From Dysosmobacter welbionis (GTDB taxonomy: Bacteria; Bacillota; Clostridia; Oscillospirales; Oscillospiraceae), in assembly GCF_005121165.3 (NCBI RefSeq), contig NZ_CP034413.3:310001-374000 (forward strand): DNA of 64,000 nucleotides. The letters run 5' to 3'. Below the pieces are notes generated by a model. The model did no database searches. It was not told the DNA's origin and saw only the letters and a list, made by a program, of their open reading frames with translations. Below, in pieces: positions 26,156 through 34,680 of the stretch. Numbering within the stretch: position 1 is the stretch's first letter; the number at the start of each line of letters is the position of its first letter. Both the position numbers and the translations under genes were made by a program.

Positions 26156-26488
26156 ATGACCACTGTCGTATTCCGTATGGAGGGCGACCGGATCACCGGC
26201 TTTGAGGCCCGTGGCCACAGCGGCTACGCCGAGGCGGGCGCCGACATCGTCTGCGCCGCCGTCACCAGCGCCATCCGTCTGGTGGAAGCCACCGTCAATG
26301 ACGTGCTGGGCCTAGCCGCATCGGTTAAGGTTCGGGAGCAGGACGCGTCCATTTCGCTCCATCTGCCCGGAGGGCTGTCCCCCACGGCGGAGAGCACCTG
26401 TCAGTCTCTGCTGGCAGGCTTGATGGTTTACTTCTCCGCGCTCCACGACGAGTATCCCGACAACATCGAAGTTCTGGAGGATGATTGA
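26156..26488 (+). CDS. prp: Ribosomal-processing cysteine protease Prp
   Basis: 110 residues. The catalytic pair H21 (GHSGYA) and C33 (DIVCAAVTSA) is present at the standard spacing. Prp removes the N-terminal extension of L27, an essential maturation step in Firmicutes that carry it. It lies two bases after rplU and just before rpmA, whose product carries the matching cleavage sequence. Confidence 0.95.
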   Translation: MTTVVFRMEGDRITGFEARGHSGYAEAGADIVCAAVTSAIRLVEATVNDVLGLAASVKVREQDASISLHLPGGLSPTAESTCQSLLAGLMVYFSALHDEYPDNIEVLEDD

Positions 26489-26529
26489 TCCTCCCCATCT
26501 AAAAATCTTCAGAAAGGATGGTCCGTATC

Positions 26530-26811
26530 ATGATTCGTATTGGTCTTCAGTTCTTCGCCCACAAGAAGGGCGGCGGCTCCACCAAGAACGGCCGTGATTC
26601 CAAGGCCAAGCGCCTTGGCGCCAAGCGTGCCGACGGTCAGTTCGTCCAGGCCGGCAACATCCTGGTGCGTCAGCGCGGCACCCACATCCACCCCGGTGTG
26701 AACGTGGGCAAGGGCACTGACGACACCCTGTTCGCCACTGTCAGCGGTACAGTCCGCTTCGAGCGGCTGGGCAAGGATCGTAAGCAGGTCTCTGTCTACG
26801 AGGCTGAATAA
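26530..26811 (+). CDS. rpmA: 50S ribosomal protein L27 with cleavable N-terminus
   Basis: 93 residues from ATG 26530, chosen because GAAAGGA sits 11 bases upstream; the ATG at 26518 overlaps that site. The N-terminus reads [17 protein letters not shown]. The Prp recognition sequence LQFF ends at residue 9, so mature L27 should begin AHKKG. The mature tail reaches the peptidyl-transferase centre. Followed by a strong terminator. Confidence 0.97.
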   Translation: MIRIGLQFFAHKKGGGSTKNGRDSKAKRLGAKRADGQFVQAGNILVRQRGTHIHPGVNVGKGTDDTLFATVSGTVRFERLGKDRKQVSVYEAE

Positions 26812-26819
26812 GGAAGCCA

Positions 26820-26853
26820 AACCGCCCCGGTCAAATGACCGGGGCGGTTTTTT
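26820..26853 (+). terminator. rplU operon terminator
   Basis: A 14-bp stem AACCGCCCCGGTCA / TGACCGGGGCGGTT around AA, then TTTTTT. Confidence 0.95.
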
Positions 26854-26917
26854 GCCGTTATGCGTTTTCTTGAAATGGTCCGTTTCAGAAACAGAGCGAC
26901 CTTCTGGCCGGCATCAG

Positions 26918-27091
26918 TCAAAGCCAGTTGAGGGGATTCAGGATCTCCAGGAAAAACATCCAGAATGTGTCTTTAAAACAGGATTTTCGGCTCCTTTTCC
27001 CAGGAAACAGTGCCCGTATAAAGGCAATCAGCAGACATAGCAGGAGATACAGGACAGACACCAGTATGACCAGCAGGATCACGTCCTCCAT
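26918..27091 (-). CDS. Small single-span membrane protein
   Basis: 57 residues, too short for many gene callers. ATG 27091 has GAAGGGGG seven bases upstream. Residues ~3-28 form one strongly hydrophobic helix (VILLVILVSVLYLLLCLLIAF), then a basic patch GKRSRKSCFK and an amphipathic aromatic tail. It lies between rpmA and obgE on the opposite strand. It is supported only by frame, ribosome-binding site and composition. No family recognised. Confidence 0.55.
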   Translation of the reverse strand: MEDVILLVILVSVLYLLLCLLIAFIRALFPGKRSRKSCFKDTFWMFFLEILNPLNWL

Positions 27092-27219
27092 CGTACAGCC
27101 CCCTTCTCGCAGAACATTTTATAGCGAAACCAGTATAACACAGCCTGCCCCACGGCGCCACAGACTCTTCCGCCTTTTGATTCTTGTACACAGGAAGCTT
27201 CAGCAGAACGCCTCCGCTC

Positions 27220-27248
27220 TTGACGTGTGGCAGGTTTTCGGATAAAAT
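27220..27248 (+). promoter_or_regulatory. obgE promoter
   Basis: TTGACG (27220-27225), 17-bp spacer, TAAAAT (27243-27248). Confidence 0.75.
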
Positions 27249-27296
27249 AGGCAGGATTAGGAATTCTTTGAATAGATCACAATATGAGGTGCAACC

Positions 27297-28583
27297 ATGG
27301 CAACTTCTTTCATCGATAAGGCCCGAATCTCTGTCCGGGCAGGGAACGGCGGCAACGGTTCCGTGTCCTTTCACCGAGAAAAATATGTGGCTGCCGGCGG
27401 GCCGGACGGCGGCGACGGCGGCCGGGGCGGCTCCATCATTTTGCAGGTGGATGATAATATGTCCACCCTGATGGACTTCCGCTACAAGCGCAAGTACGAG
27501 GCCGGCAACGGCGCCGACGGCCAGGGGGCCCGGAAGACCGGCAAGGACGGCACAGATCTGGTCATCAAGGTTCCACGGGGCACGCTGGTGCGGGACGCAG
27601 AGACCGGCGAGATCATGCAGGACATGTCTGGCAGCGAGCCCTATGTTCTCTGCAAAGGCGGTCGGGGCGGCTGGGGCAACAGCCACTTCGCCACTCCCAC
27701 CCGGCAGGTGCCCCGCTTTGCCAAGGCGGGACTCCCCGGCGAGGCCCATGATGTCATCCTGGAACTGAAACTGCTGGCGGACGTGGGGCTGGTGGGCTTC
27801 CCCAACGTGGGCAAGTCCACGCTGCTCTCCGTGGTATCCAAGGCCCAGCCCAAGATCGCCAACTACCACTTCACCACCCTGTTCCCCAATCTGGGCGTGG
27901 TGTGGGTAGAGGACGGCGTCAGCTTCGTCATGGCGGACATTCCCGGCATCATTGAGGGCGCCAGCGAGGGCGCCGGCCTGGGCCACGACTTCCTGCGGCA
28001 CGTGGACCGCTGCCGCCTGTTGGTCCATGTGGTTGACGTGTCCGGCAGCGAGGGCCGGGACCCGGTGGAGGACTTTGACGCCATCAACGCGGAGCTGAAG
28101 CAGTACAGCCCGGACCTGGCGGAGCGGCCCCAGATCGTGGCCGCCAACAAGGTGGACATCCTCCCCCCGGACTCCGACAACCTGGAGCGGCTCCGGTCTC
28201 ATGTGGAGGCTCTGGGCTACACGCTCCTGGAGATTTCCGCAGCCGCTCACCAGGGCACCCGGGAACTGGTGAAGAAGACGGCGGAGATGCTCTCCGTCCT
28301 GCCCCCTGTCACTGTGTATGAGCCGGAGTATGTGCCGAAGGCCCCGGTGATCGATGCCTCCGCCCCGCTGGACATCCACCGGGAGGACGACGGCACCTGG
28401 ATCGTGGAGGGTCCCTGGCTGCGGCAGGTGATGGGCAACGTGAACTTCGCCGACTATGAGAGCCGGATGTGGTTCGACAAGGTGCTGCGGGATAATGGCT
28501 TCTTCCAGAAGCTGGAAGAGATGGGCATTCAGGACGGTGACATTGTTTCCCTATACGATTTTGAATTTGAATACCAGCGGTAA
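27297..28583 (+). CDS. obgE: Obg family GTPase
   Basis: 428 residues. It has three domains: the glycine-rich Obg fold (residues ~1-160, with AGNGGNGSVSFHREKYVAAGGPDGG), the G domain (~160-335; G1 GFPNVGKS, switch I NYHFTTLFPNLG, G3 DIPGIIEGAS, G4 NKVD), and a C-terminal OCT domain (~350-428). Obg couples late 50S assembly to GTP/ppGpp and is essential. It is usually joined to rplU-rpmA; here the small antisense membrane gene intervenes and obgE has its own promoter. Confidence 0.97.
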   Translation: MATSFIDKARISVRAGNGGNGSVSFHREKYVAAGGPDGGDGGRGGSIILQVDDNMSTLMDFRYKRKYEAGNGADGQGARKTGKDGTDLVIKVPRGTLVRDAETGEIMQDMSGSEPYVLCKGGRGGWGNSHFATPTRQVPRFAKAGLPGEAHDVILELKLLADVGLVGFPNVGKSTLLSVVSKAQPKIANYHFTTLFPNLGVVWVEDGVSFVMADIPGIIEGASEGAGLGHDFLRHVDRCRLLVHVVDVSGSEGRDPVEDFDAINAELKQYSPDLAERPQIVAANKVDILPPDSDNLERLRSHVEALGYTLLEISAAAHQGTRELVKKTAEMLSVLPPVTVYEPEYVPKAPVIDASAPLDIHREDDGTWIVEGPWLRQVMGNVNFADYESRMWFDKVLRDNGFFQKLEEMGIQDGDIVSLYDFEFEYQR

Positions 28584-28587
28584 AATC

Positions 28588-28620
28588 CAGGGGCGGGCCA
28601 AATGGCCCGCCCCTGTTTTT
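28588..28620 (+). terminator. obgE terminator
   Basis: A 13-bp perfect stem CAGGGGCGGGCCA around AA, then TTTTT. Confidence 0.95.
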
Positions 28621-28694
28621 CCAAAATTCAAAACGAAAATTAGAGAAATTTTTTACGCTTTTTTGTAATGAACTCACAAAGTTTTTTTCAAAGC

Positions 28695-28724
28695 TTGACA
28701 GGCGGGCCCAGCGTGTTGTACACT
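28695..28724 (+). promoter_or_regulatory. Promoter of the T-box/trpB transcript
   Basis: TTGACA (28695-28700), 18-bp spacer, TACACT (28719-28724). Confidence 0.65.
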
Positions 28725-28743
28725 CAGCCCAAGTTCAAAAGCA

Positions 28744-29036
28744 CAAACCAATGACGCGGACGAGTACACGGACGTCGCTTCTCCAAGAGAGCTGCCGGTG
28801 GTGGGATGGCAGCAGAAGGGGCCCCGCCGAATGGACCGCAGAGGGCGGGCTGAACGGGATCTCTCCCCAGTAAGCGCCGACGGGCTTTTCCCCCGTTACC
28901 AGGGAAAGACGTGTGTTGGCACGTCGCCGAGTGGGCGAGCAATCGCCAAGTTGGGTGGCACCGCAGAAGTCGCAGACTTTTGTCCCAAGGGAACCATAGG
29001 AATGGGTCCTTGTGGGATGAAGGTCTTTTTCTTTTT
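28744..29036 (+). ncRNA. Tryptophan-specific T-box riboswitch
   Basis: Stem I has a clear specifier loop: GCGG then ACGAGTACA then CGG on the 5' side, and CCG, AATGGA, CCGC on the 3' side, which pair on both flanks. The specifier codon is TGG (28832-28834), tryptophan. The distal stem carries AGAGAGCTGCCGGTGGTG. The T-box sequence TTGGGTGGCACCGC is at 28951-28964. The terminator spans 28975-29030 with a T-run. Uncharged tRNA-Trp should stabilise the antiterminator and switch on the downstream gene. Confidence 0.93.
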
Positions 29037-29071
29037 CTCCAAAGGGCCGCAGATCAGAAAGGAGCACAACC

Positions 29072-30454
29072 ATGACATTCGAGAAAATCCCCTACAAAAT
29101 CTACCTGACCGAAGACGAGATGCCCATGAATTGGTACAATGTCCGGGCAGATATGAAGACCAAGCCCGCCCCTCTGCTGAACCCCGCCACCGGCACGCCC
29201 ATGGGCTTCGATGACCTGCGTCCGGTGTTCTGCGACGAACTGATCCGGCAGGAACTGGACAATGACACCCGGGAGATCCCCATCCCCCAGGAGATCCGGG
29301 ACTTCTATAAAATGTACCGGCCCTCTCCCCTGGTGCGGGCCTACTGCCTGGAGGAAAAGCTCCAGACCCCCGCCAAGATCTACTACAAGTTCGAGGGCAA
29401 CAACACCTCCGGCTCCCACAAGCTGAACAGCGCCATCGCCCAGGCTTACTACGCCAAGAACCAGGGCCTCAAAGGCGTCACCACTGAGACCGGCGCCGGC
29501 CAGTGGGGTACTGCCCTCTCCATGGCCTGTTCCTACCTGGGGCTGGACTGCCAGGTCTACATGGTGAAGGTCAGCTACGAGCAGAAGCCTTTCCGGCGGG
29601 AGGTCATGCGGACCTACGGCGCCGCCGTCACCCCCTCCCCCTCCGATACCACCAGCGTAGGCCGGGCCATTTTGAAGGAGCACCCGGGTACCACCGGCTC
29701 CCTGGGCTGTGCCATTTCCGAGGCAGTGGAAGCCGCCGCCAGCCAGCCCGGCTACCGCTATGTGCTGGGCAGCGTCCTTAACCAGGTGCTGCTGCACCAG
29801 TCCATCATCGGTCTGGAGGCCAAGGCGGCTCTAGACAAGTACAACATCGTGCCCGATATCATCATCGGCTGCGCCGGCGGCGGCAGCAACCTGGGCGGTC
29901 TGATCTCCCCCTTCATGGGTGAAAAGCTGCGGGGCGAGCGGGATTACCAGTTCATCGCCGTGGAGCCCGCCTCCTGCCCCAGCTTCACCCGCGGCAAATT
30001 CGCATACGACTTCTGTGACACCGGCAAGGTCTGCCCCCTGGCCAAAATGTACACTCTGGGCAGCAACTTCATTCCCTCCGCCAACCACGCCGGAGGTCTG
30101 CGGTACCACGGCATGAGCCCCGTGCTCTCCGAGCTGTACCATGAGGGGCTGATGGAGGCCCGTGCGGTAGAGCAGACAAAGGTCTTTGAGGCGGCGGAGC
30201 AGTTCGCCCGGGTGGAGGGCATCCTTCCGGCGCCGGAGTCCAGTCACGCCATCCGGGTAGCCATCGACGAGGCTATGAAGTGCAAGGAGACCGGCGAAGA
30301 GAAGACCATTGTCTTTGGCCTCACCGGCACCGGCTACTTCGATATGGTGGCCTATGAGAAGTTCCACAACGGCCAGATGACCGACTATATCCCCACTGAC
30401 GCAGAACTGGAGGCCAGCTTCGCCCAGCTGCCCAAGGTGCCGGGACAAGATTGA
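29072..30454 (+). CDS. trpB: TrpB2-type tryptophan synthase beta subunit
   Basis: 460 residues, longer than TrpB1 (~400) and typical of the TrpB2 class. It joins indole and serine with pyridoxal phosphate. The PLP lysine is K117 in NTSGSHKLNSA, the catalytic glutamate E139 in TTETGAGQWG, and the phosphate cup GCAGGGSNLGG. There is no trpA nearby, so it probably works alone to salvage indole, a common gut metabolite. It is the only gene under the Trp T-box, which fits expression on tryptophan starvation. AAAGGAG precedes the ATG. Confidence 0.95.
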   Translation: MTFEKIPYKIYLTEDEMPMNWYNVRADMKTKPAPLLNPATGTPMGFDDLRPVFCDELIRQELDNDTREIPIPQEIRDFYKMYRPSPLVRAYCLEEKLQTPAKIYYKFEGNNTSGSHKLNSAIAQAYYAKNQGLKGVTTETGAGQWGTALSMACSYLGLDCQVYMVKVSYEQKPFRREVMRTYGAAVTPSPSDTTSVGRAILKEHPGTTGSLGCAISEAVEAAASQPGYRYVLGSVLNQVLLHQSIIGLEAKAALDKYNIVPDIIIGCAGGGSNLGGLISPFMGEKLRGERDYQFIAVEPASCPSFTRGKFAYDFCDTGKVCPLAKMYTLGSNFIPSANHAGGLRYHGMSPVLSELYHEGLMEARAVEQTKVFEAAEQFARVEGILPAPESSHAIRVAIDEAMKCKETGEEKTIVFGLTGTGYFDMVAYEKFHNGQMTDYIPTDAELEASFAQLPKVPGQD

Positions 30455-30470
30455 CCCTAGTCACGAAGAC

Positions 30471-30500
30471 AGCGGAGGACATGTTGTCCTCCGCTATTTT
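30471..30500 (+). terminator. trpB terminator
   Basis: An 11-bp perfect stem AGCGGAGGACA with loop TGT, followed by ATTTT. Confidence 0.9.
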
Positions 30501-30587
30501 CTCTGTTCCGGTGGTTTTTCTGCATAAATGTCGCCGGTCTGCGCAAACTGGATCCGAATCCATTTGCCCAGACTGGAGGAATGTCTT

Positions 30588-31409
30588 GTGTCCAATCCCA
30601 ACCGCCGCGGCGCCATGGCGCTGGTGTCCGCCTCCCTGTGCCTGACGCTCGCCGCGCTGTTTTATTTCACTGCCCCGGCACCGGCCCTCACCGCCTCCGC
30701 CCCCATCGCGGTCCCTGCGGCTGCGGACTGGGGGCTATCCTTCCCCACAGAGGGGGAATCCCCAGTGGGCAATGCCTCTGCGGAGGACCTGGCCCAATAC
30801 GGCGCCTACTACCTGGGGGATACCAGCCAAAAGGTCCTCTACCTCACCTTTGACTGCGGATATGAGAACGGCTGCACAGAGGCCATACTGGACGCCCTGA
30901 AAAAGCACAATGCCCCCGCCGCCTTCTTTGTGGTGGGGCATATGATCGAATCTGCTCCCGACATCGTCCGCCGCATGGCGGCAGAGGGCCACATTGTGGG
31001 CAACCACACGTACCACCACCCGGATATGTCCAGCATCTCGGACATGGCCGCATTCCAGAAGGAGCTGACGGACCTGGAGACCCTGTACCAGGAGACCACA
31101 GGACAGCCTCTCTCCAAGTTCTACCGCCCGCCTCAGGGAAAATACAGTGTGGAGAATCTGAAGCAGGCCCAACAGCTGGGATACACCACCGTGTTCTGGA
31201 GTCTGGCCTATGTGGACTGGAACACGGACGATCAACCTTCTGCGGAGGAGGCCTATGCCAAACTGCTGCCCCGCATCCACGACGGAGCCATCGTGCTGCT
31301 CCACTCTACCTCCGCCACCAACGCCGCGATCCTGGATGACCTGCTGACCAAGTGGGAGGAGATGGGCTACACCTTCGCCTCCCTGGACCAGCTGCCCGGG
31401 CTGGCCTGA
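30588..31409 (+). CDS. pdaA: PdaA-type polysaccharide deacetylase
   Basis: 273 residues from GTG 30588 (GGAGGA seven bases upstream). One N-terminal hydrophobic signal/anchor (~residues 8-25) places the enzyme outside the membrane. The NodB core starts at LYLTFDCGYENGCTEAILDAL (motif 1), followed by HTYHHPDMS (motif 2, metal histidines), FYRPPQGKYS (motif 3) and IVLLHSTS (motif 5). The TFDxGYENG wording is specific to PdaA, which makes muramic-delta-lactam in spore cortex. The expression stage cannot be read here, but the gene supports a spore-forming host. Confidence 0.88.
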   Translation: MSNPNRRGAMALVSASLCLTLAALFYFTAPAPALTASAPIAVPAAADWGLSFPTEGESPVGNASAEDLAQYGAYYLGDTSQKVLYLTFDCGYENGCTEAILDALKKHNAPAAFFVVGHMIESAPDIVRRMAAEGHIVGNHTYHHPDMSSISDMAAFQKELTDLETLYQETTGQPLSKFYRPPQGKYSVENLKQAQQLGYTTVFWSLAYVDWNTDDQPSAEEAYAKLLPRIHDGAIVLLHSTSATNAAILDDLLTKWEEMGYTFASLDQLPGLA

Positions 31410-31507
31410 CCACGCACCGGACCGGACGCAGCGCCCGGCTTCATTCTCCCCTTGCTTCCTGCCGCCTGACATGATAGGATGGTGGAGACGAAAGGGGGCG
31501 GCGTCCC

Positions 31508-32068
31508 ATGCGTTCTCTCTCCAAATCCAAGTGGATGGAAGCTGTTCAGTCCTACGTGCTCTATTTCTTTTTCTACTCCATGCTGGGGTGGCTGTATGAG
31601 GTGTTTCTGGAAGTGGTGGTCTACCGCTGGGGATTCACCAACCGGGGTGTGCTGCTGGGGCCCTACTGCCCGGTGTACGGCGTTGGCGCCCTGGTGTTCC
31701 TGCTGGCCTTCTCCCGCCTGATGGCTAAGCGGGAGCCAGCGTGGTTCCGCTGGGTGAAGCCAGTGCTGGTGTTCCTGGGCTGCATGATCGCCGCCACCGC
31801 CATCGAGCTGGCCACCAGCTATCTGCTGGAGGCCCTGACCGGCGCCTGGCCCTGGCAGACCTACCGAGACTACGCTATCAACTTTGAGGGCCGTATCGCT
31901 CTCTCCCCCTCCATCCGCTTCGGACTAGGCGGACTGCTGTTCCTGTACGTGCTCCAGCCCCTGTTCCACCGGCTGGTCCACAGCCTGTCGCCCCGGGTGC
32001 GCCGCGGGGCTTGCATCGCCGTTCTGGTGCTGCTGGCTGTGGACTGCGCCGTGCTGCTGTTCCGGTGA
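31508..32068 (+). CDS. CmpB-type membrane protein (putative ABC transporter permease)
   Basis: 186 residues with five hydrophobic helices. It fits the PF06541 family: YVLYFFFYSMLGWLYEVFLEV in the first helix, then NRGVLLGPYCPVYGVGAL, the family signature. The 'ABC permease' label of the family is historical; no ATPase is nearby and function is unknown. Preceded by a possible TTGCTT-17-TAGGAT promoter at 31452-31480. Confidence 0.85.
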   Translation: MRSLSKSKWMEAVQSYVLYFFFYSMLGWLYEVFLEVVVYRWGFTNRGVLLGPYCPVYGVGALVFLLAFSRLMAKREPAWFRWVKPVLVFLGCMIAATAIELATSYLLEALTGAWPWQTYRDYAINFEGRIALSPSIRFGLGGLLFLYVLQPLFHRLVHSLSPRVRRGACIAVLVLLAVDCAVLLFR

Positions 32069-32088
32069 TGCCGCCTGCCGCATTAATC

Positions 32089-32116
32089 AAAAGAGGACTG
32101 ACTTGGTCAGTCCTCT
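32089..32116. terminator. Bidirectional terminator
   Basis: A 12-bp stem AAGAGGACTGAC with a 3-nt loop between convergent genes; it overlaps the stop codon of the minus-strand regulator. Confidence 0.85.
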
Positions 32117-32493
32117 TTCTGTTCTTCCATCATCTTTTCCAGATACTGCTGGATGCAGCGGAACGTCTCCTCGCTGAGGTCGTGTTCCACCTTGCAGGCA
32201 TCCTCCGAGGCCACCTCCGGCGTTACTCCCAGAAGGACAAAGAGCTTGGAGAGGGTCTTGTGCCGACCGTAGACACGGCTGGCCACTTCCAACCCGCTTT
32301 CATTCAGAGTGATGAATCCGTCCGCATCCATCGAGATATAACCGTTTTCCCGCAGCTTCTTCATGGCGATGCTGACGCTGGGCTTGGAGTATCCCAGCTC
32401 GTTGACGATGTCAATGGACCGCACCTGCCCCCGCCGCTGCTGCAAAACCAGGATGGACTCCAGATAGTCCTCTGCGGACTCGTGGATTACCAT
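32107..32493 (-). CDS. DtxR/MntR-family metal-dependent regulator
   Basis: 128 residues from ATG 32493 (AAAGG nine bases upstream). N-terminal winged helix: ESAEDYLESILVLQQRRGQVRSIDIVNELGYSKPSVSIAMKKLRENGYI. A dimerisation domain follows with the metal-binding CKVEHDLSEETF near residue ~100. No SH3-like domain, as in MntR. It probably senses manganese or iron. No transporter lies beside it, so targets are unknown. It is the last chromosomal gene before the integrated element. Confidence 0.9.
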   Translation of the reverse strand: MVIHESAEDYLESILVLQQRRGQVRSIDIVNELGYSKPSVSIAMKKLRENGYISMDADGFITLNESGLEVASRVYGRHKTLSKLFVLLGVTPEVASEDACKVEHDLSEETFRCIQQYLEKMMEEQKED

Positions 32494-32596
32494 GGCGCTC
32501 AACCTTTCTCTTTGGAGAATAAATCACTTGCCGGAAAACGTGAGCCGCCTATCGGCCGTGATCTATTTCGAGCGGGAAAGGTCATGCGGATAGTGG

Positions 32597-32633
32597 AAAA
32601 AAGAGAGACATGCTTTAACATGTCTCTCTTTTT
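32597..32633 (-). terminator. Terminator downstream of the tRNA-Ala remnant
   Basis: A 16-bp stem AAAAAAGAGAGACATG / CATGTCTCTCTTTTTT directly after the tRNA CCA end on the minus strand. Confidence 0.85.
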
Positions 32634-32692
32634 TGGTGGAGATAAGCGGGATCGAACCGCTGACCTCTTGACTGCCAGTCAAGCGCTCTCCC
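32634..32692 (-). pseudogene. tRNA-Ala(GGC), 3' 59 nt only, split by an insertion
   Basis: On the minus strand the D-arm 3' side (GGGAGAGCGC), a perfect anticodon arm CTTGA-CTGGCAG-TCAAG with anticodon GGC (32674-32676), the T-arm (GGTTCGATCC inside AGCGG/CCGCT) and the acceptor 3' strand ending TATCTCC-ACCA are intact. The 5' ~17 nt (acceptor GGAGATA, TA, GCTCAGTT) are absent: the sequence beyond 32692 does not pair. The gene is therefore interrupted, and the missing half is expected at the far end of the element. Confidence 0.8.
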
Positions 32693-32858
32693 GAACCATC
32701 GGGTATGCACCCCCTGATGGCTTGGGAAAGGGCTTGAATATCCCGCCCCGGCAATTGATGAGAGACAAGTTGCAGTATAGCATAGAAGGTATATGTTGTC
32801 AACTGGACATACCTTTACGATATGTACCCCTCGCCGTGGTCGTGGCGAGGGTGAGAGC
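32693..32858. other. Left element end / attachment-site region
   Basis: Starts where tRNA homology stops. It contains the imperfect dyad CCATCGGG ... CCCTGATGG (32697-32718), a second dyad AAGGTATATGTT ... ACATACCTT (32787-32816) and a perfect 8-bp stem CCCTCGCC / GGCGAGGG (~32827-32850) just past the recombinase stop, which may be its terminator. Dyads of this kind fit serine-recombinase att half-sites. No gene is seen. Confidence 0.5.
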
Positions 32859-34487
32859 TTATTGCGCCATGGGCAGTTCATAGGTAGCGCATTCGTCGAT
32901 GCTGTCGATACCATTCAGGAACTGCTCCACATTAATGTTGAATTCAATCTTGACCCTATAGTCCCGGAACACCGAAACCTTCTTGATGATGTAGCCGCAG
33001 ATCATTTTCTTGACCTCCATCGGGCTTTCATCAAAAATCTTGGACCAGGACACGATCCGGTTGAACTCGGCCTTCATCTCCTCGATCTTAGAGTTTCCAT
33101 CATTCAGTTCTGCGGTAAGGGTCGTGATTCGTTCACTGGTGGACAGTACCTTCTGTCGGGTATCCTCCAGCATTTCAGTCAGCACATCTTGCGGCAGGGC
33201 GCTTTTCCCTTGGATCGCCTTCAGCACCTCGGACTTGAGGGATTCATATTCCTTATTGGCCTTGGTGTTTTCGGCTCTGGCCCGCTGCAATTCCGAGCGT
33301 ATCATTGCCATCTGCTTTTGAACCGCACTTCCCACAATCATGTCGTTGGAAGCTCCCTGCATCTTGTCGAAGACCTGATGCAGCACCTCAGTGACGATCC
33401 CGTCCAGAATGTGCATTGTGTATCCAGTCTGTCCTGTACATTCCTGACGGCGCCGGGTCTTGTTGTAGCATACATAGCGAATACGCTTTTTATGGACCGG
33501 CGTCCCATCCGCAAGGCGGGTGGTTGTCCCGTTGGTAGTGAGCACCAGCCGGCCTCCGCAGTGGCCGCAGAAGATGTTCCCGGAAAGCAGGGATTGGCCT
33601 GCGGTATTCAGCGGTACTGTGCGCCGCTCTTTCCGCTCATTGGTCCGCTCCAGCATCAGTTTCTGCGCCAGGTCGAATTGGTCTGGGGCGATGATCTGGA
33701 GGGCCTCAAAGGGGCCGGCATAGGTTTCTCCGCTCCGAAGGATTCCCTTATAGAGCGGGTTGTGCAGGATGCCCCCCACACTGGCGTCGTGCCAGTTTTG
33801 TCCCTTCCGGTTTTTGATCCCGTGGTCGTTGAGGAAGTTGGCAAGGCGCCATCTGCCGTAACCGGACGAAATGCAGAGGTCAAACATCATCCGGACGACT
33901 CTGGCCTCGTCCTCATCAATGACCAGCATGTACACCTCATGTTTGCGCTTGTTGAGGATGCCGCTCTTTTCCAGCCGGTACCCGTATGGTGCGTTTCCAC
34001 CGCGGAACCGGCCTTCCTCTACCATCTGGCCAAGGGCCGTTTTGGTGCGCATCGAAGTTTTCTGGCTCTCTCCATCGGCCTGCCAGAAACGGATATAGTT
34101 GGTCAGGCGGTCCGTGTGGGACTCAAACCGCTGCTCTCCTTCCTGTACGCTCCAGACGCGGACGCCCTTTTTAGTAAACCACTCCACAACGAAGGGTGTT
34201 TCATCTGACTTGCGGCCCAGTCGGTCGAACATGAAGACAAGCAGAATATCGAACTTGCCCTGCTCTGCATACTTCTTGATGAGCTGCAGTTTATCACGGT
34301 CATCGGCGCTGACTTTATAACCGGATACGCCAGTTTCCTGCTCCTCGCCCACGATGACCCAGCCCATTTTCGCCGCAAAATCGTGGCAGGCTTTTCTCTG
34401 CATAGGGATGTCTGCCTGGTTGTTTTCATCGTGATCGACCTGCTTGTTGGTGGAAACTCTGTATAAACAATAAACTCTTTCAGCCAT
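32859..34487 (-). CDS. Large serine recombinase (integrase)
   Basis: 542 residues from ATG 34487. The resolvase domain holds the catalytic S12 in YRVSTNKQ and LVFMFDRLGRKSDETPFVVEWF. A recombinase domain follows (GNAPYGYRLEKSG ... LHNPLYKGILRSG). A zinc ribbon FCGHCGGRL ... CYNKTRRRQECTG follows, then a coiled coil (~residues 380-470). The order is that of TnpX/Tn4451-type integrases of Clostridia. It points toward and ends 167 bp from the split tRNA-Ala, so it is the probable integrase/excisionase of this element. Confidence 0.93.
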   Translation of the reverse strand: MAERVYCLYRVSTNKQVDHDENNQADIPMQRKACHDFAAKMGWVIVGEEQETGVSGYKVSADDRDKLQLIKKYAEQGKFDILLVFMFDRLGRKSDETPFVVEWFTKKGVRVWSVQEGEQRFESHTDRLTNYIRFWQADGESQKTSMRTKTALGQMVEEGRFRGGNAPYGYRLEKSGILNKRKHEVYMLVIDEDEARVVRMMFDLCISSGYGRWRLANFLNDHGIKNRKGQNWHDASVGGILHNPLYKGILRSGETYAGPFEALQIIAPDQFDLAQKLMLERTNERKERRTVPLNTAGQSLLSGNIFCGHCGGRLVLTTNGTTTRLADGTPVHKKRIRYVCYNKTRRRQECTGQTGYTMHILDGIVTEVLHQVFDKMQGASNDMIVGSAVQKQMAMIRSELQRARAENTKANKEYESLKSEVLKAIQGKSALPQDVLTEMLEDTRQKVLSTSERITTLTAELNDGNSKIEEMKAEFNRIVSWSKIFDESPMEVKKMICGYIIKKVSVFRDYRVKIEFNINVEQFLNGIDSIDECATYELPMAQ

Positions 34488-34680
34488 TGATATCCGTCCT
34501 CTCATGTTTTTTGTGTGAGAGGGCGGACACCCAATTCATTCTATTCGATTATCAAGGTTCCCGGCTTTTGCCATACCCATTATCTCACACTACGGCCAGA
34601 ATAGCCAGGGGAATTGATAATCTTTTTATAAACAAATCTGCAGTAAATGGGCTGGTGTGTTGGGTTATCCTGTACTTTGC

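Noticed and set aside
30581-30853. ATG at 30581 as start of an alternative protein
   Set aside because: That frame is not deacetylase-like; the GTG at 30588 is better spaced from GGAGGA and opens the real gene.
32634-32720. Functional tRNA-Ala(GGC)
   Set aside because: The sequence beyond 32692 cannot form the acceptor or D-stem, so only a 3' fragment is present.
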